Shown here: in pieces, positions 62,348 through 64,000 of the stretch | Position numbering within the stretch: position 1 is the first letter of the stretch | Layout of the letters: each line of letters starts with the position of its first letter | DNA from: Rhodospirillaceae bacterium | Lineage (GTDB): Bacteria; Pseudomonadota; Alphaproteobacteria; Rhodospirillales; Rhodospirillaceae | Assembly: GCA_029245025.1 (NCBI GenBank) | Contig: JAQWQC010000013.1 | Coordinates: forward strand, 112,214-176,213 | Reading direction: 5' to 3' | Length of the DNA stretch: 64,000 nucleotides | Position numbers and translations under genes: made by a program | The notes under the pieces: model-generated | The model's database searches: none | Told to the model about the DNA's origin: nothing | Seen by the model: the letters and a program-made list of their open reading frames with translations, nothing else

Positions 62348-63136
62348 ATGATTACAAAGGGGTACGCAAACTGTTCTGAAGGGCAGGTGCACTACAGAGA
62401 GTCTGGCTCATCGGACAAACCTGTTATTTGTTTTTTCCATCAAACTGCCAGTTCTGGCGCCATGTATGAAAAAGTGATGGCGCAATTGGCTGATGACTAT
62501 CACTGCTATGCGTTTGACTCCCCGGGATTTGGTGGGTCGTACCACCCCAAGGCAATCCCGAATATAGGTTTTCTTTCTGACCGTCTTCTCGAGGCGATTG
62601 ATGATCTAAGGATCAAGTCCTTTCATGCCTGTGGCCACCACACCGGAGGCTGCATCGCTATGGAAATGCCGGGCAAGGCCCCTGACAAGGTCGCCAGTCT
62701 TTCAGTCATCGGACCGGTTCTGGTCAATGAGGAAGAGAAGCGCGAGTATATGAAAACTTTTATTCAGCCGTTCAAGATTGAGACTACCGGCGAATTTCTT
62801 ACGACGGCTTGGGCTTATCTAAAGATGATCGGTGCGTCCACCACTCTTGAACTGCACAATCGAGAAATGGTGGATCATTTGATCGCCCATGAGACGATGC
62901 CGATGGCTTTTTCCGCTGTTTGGAGTCAGGACGTTGAAGGTTTGTACAAATCCATTTCTTGCCCTCTGATGATTATGTGTTCGAAGGACGATGTTCTATG
63001 GCCTTTGTTTGAGAGGGCAGGGGAAATGCGTCCCGACGCACGGCAATGCATTGTAGGAGGCGCCGATTATCAACCAGACAATGATCCAGACAGCGTTGTT
63101 GCCGGATTAAGGGAATTCTATACCGAGTTAGGGTAA
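62348..63136 (+). CDS. Alpha/beta-hydrolase-fold protein with His at nucleophile position
   Basis: A 262-residue protein; the ATG at 62348 follows AGGGGG. Alpha/beta-hydrolase fold: VICFFHQTASSGAMYEKVMA (oxyanion-hole strand), CYAFDSPGFGGS, and IMCSKDDVLWP with the acid Asp. The nucleophile elbow, G-x-S-x-G in most members, is GHHTG with His98. The C-terminal His region reads GGADYQPDNDPD and lacks the usual His. This GHHTG subgroup may not be a hydrolase in the classical sense. It resembles RutD in length and position after rutA, but a RutD role is not supported by the catalytic residues. Confidence 0.82.
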   Translation: MITKGYANCSEGQVHYRESGSSDKPVICFFHQTASSGAMYEKVMAQLADDYHCYAFDSPGFGGSYHPKAIPNIGFLSDRLLEAIDDLRIKSFHACGHHTGGCIAMEMPGKAPDKVASLSVIGPVLVNEEEKREYMKTFIQPFKIETTGEFLTTAWAYLKMIGASTTLELHNREMVDHLIAHETMPMAFSAVWSQDVEGLYKSISCPLMIMCSKDDVLWPLFERAGEMRPDARQCIVGGADYQPDNDPDSVVAGLREFYTELG

Positions 63137-63147
63137 CGGTTCGGAAG

Positions 63148-64000
63148 CTATATAGAGTAAACGATTGAGCCTACCGTTTTCCGTTCCATAAGGTCAGACA
63201 ACGCCTTTGGCGCTTCTTCAAGGGGATAAACGTGCCCCGGAGTTGCGTTGAGTATGTTCTTTTCAAGAACGTCAAATACGTCTGACATCGATTCAACATA
63301 CGTCTCGCGTTCCGCGTTAAAAGCAAATACGGACGGCCGGGCAATAAAGTTTGAGTAGGTGACAGGAACCACGCTGAGGTCGATCGGCGGCAACGGGCCT
63401 GACGCTTGGCCGAACGTCACAAACATGCCAATTGGTGTTAGTGACCGCATAGAGTCGTCAAAGGTGTCTTTGCCTATGCCATCGTATACGACGTCAATGC
63501 CACGACCGTCTGTAGCCTCCAGAATTTGATCCGCGAAATTGCCCTCGCGGTAATTGATGACATGGCTACAACCGGCGTTTTTGGCGCGGACTGCTTTTTC
63601 TTCGCTCCCTACGGTGCCAAAGACCTCAGCTTCTAAATGAGCACACCATCTCACCAAAGAGTCCCCAGTGCTTCCTGCGGCCGCATGGACGAGGACTTTG
63701 GTTCCAGGTTTAACGTTGTAGACGCGTTTAACCATCATTTGCGCCGTCGGACCCGCGATCATAATGGCTGCGGCATCTTCAAACCCCAGCCAATCCGGAA
63801 TCTTGACCGCGTAACCTGGCCACATATTTCGCACCGTCGAATAGGCTCCAAGGGGAGGCCCTCCATAAGCAACACGGTCTCCTACGGCAAAGCTTTCAGC
63901 GCCTTCTCCGACAGCGGTCACGGTTCCTGCCCCCTCGACACCCGGAGTCAATGGATAGGGGTCAATCGCGTATGCGCCGGATATAACGTAGGTGTCGATC
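63148..64000 (-). CDS. NADPH:quinone oxidoreductase-type MDR, cut by right edge
   Basis: An open frame running off the right edge; about 284 codons are visible. Internal features match zinc-less quinone oxidoreductases: IDTYVISGAYAIDPYPLTPG then VEGAGTVTAVGEGAESFAVG, KVLVHAAAGSTGDSLVRWCA, VDVVYDGIGKDTF-like and MERKTVGSIVYSI at the C-terminus. The Rossmann AAAGSTGDSL replaces the common AAAGGVGxxL. The N-terminal 30 or so residues lie beyond the window. It converges on the hydrolase gene with an 11-base gap and may belong to the locus. Confidence 0.9.
   Translation of the reverse strand, partial: IDTYVISGAYAIDPYPLTPGVEGAGTVTAVGEGAESFAVGDRVAYGGPPLGAYSTVRNMWPGYAVKIPDWLGFEDAAAIMIAGPTAQMMVKRVYNVKPGTKVLVHAAAGSTGDSLVRWCAHLEAEVFGTVGSEEKAVRAKNAGCSHVINYREGNFADQILEATDGRGIDVVYDGIGKDTFDDSMRSLTPIGMFVTFGQASGPLPPIDLSVVPVTYSNFIARPSVFAFNAERETYVESMSDVFDVLEKNILNATPGHVYPLEEAPKALSDLMERKTVGSIVYSI

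Overview
The window looks like chromosomal DNA from a heterotrophic, probably marine alphaproteobacterium. This placement is inferred from the gene style: DUF1289, MsrP/MsrQ, TRAP transporters, short-type QueF, many short-chain dehydrogenases (SDRs) and many Tat-exported proteins. No rRNA, complete tRNA or other phylogenetic marker is present, so it is tentative. I see no CRISPR array, transposase, integrase or phage module.

Layout. 1-7.9 kb: three Tat-exported M24 (creatinase/aminopeptidase P-like) proteins, one cut by the left edge, around a broken methyltransferase gene; then a small cytochrome and a complete TRAP transporter (DctM, DctQ, DctP). 8-15.1 kb: two orphan family-5 ABC substrate-binding proteins, an RraA-like protein without its usual Arg-Asp pair, the ABC-F ATPase Uup and a secreted CpeT/CpcT-like protein. 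15.3-24.7 kb: an accessory oxidoreductase region with five SDRs (two lacking catalytic residues), a Cys-type iodothyronine-deiodinase-like protein, a broken cupin gene, and the operon DUF1838 / Tat-exported MDR reductase / DUF1838 / serine-hydrolase-fold protein whose nucleophile is Ala. 24.7-32.7 kb: mixed housekeeping genes (queF, DUF1289, tam, trkH, msrP) plus a CitE-like remnant. 32.8-40.5 kb: another DUF1838 protein, a secreted FGE-like protein, a large autotransporter, an MFS carrier and msrQ. 40.9-45.8 kb: tkt, rpe, apt, gloA and a fourth DUF1838 protein. 45.9-47.4 kb: a pilin-like protein facing a glycosyltransferase-like protein.

47.5-64 kb is the most coherent block and mostly reads rightwards: DctP-type binding protein, IclR regulator, NhaC-family antiporter, secreted VOC protein, BKACE (DUF849), AllA-like cupin, GST, a three-subunit molybdenum hydroxylase (large, FAD and 2Fe-2S), a second AllA-like cupin, a class III aminotransferase, a RutA-like flavin monooxygenase, an SDR, an atypical alpha/beta hydrolase and a quinone-oxidoreductase-type MDR cut by the right edge. 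I read it as a catabolic locus for an N-heterocyclic or ureide-forming compound: ring hydroxylation, RutA-type oxidative ring opening, release of a ureido or carbamoyl group, transamination and beta-keto-acid cleavage. No RutB, RutC or RutF homologue is visible, so it would not be the known Rut pathway. The substrate is not determined by the sequence.

At least eight predicted Tat substrates lie in the first 34 kb, and four DUF1838 paralogues are spread over the window. Two pseudogenes are broken by frame changes or stops that could be real decay or, in homopolymers, sequencing error.
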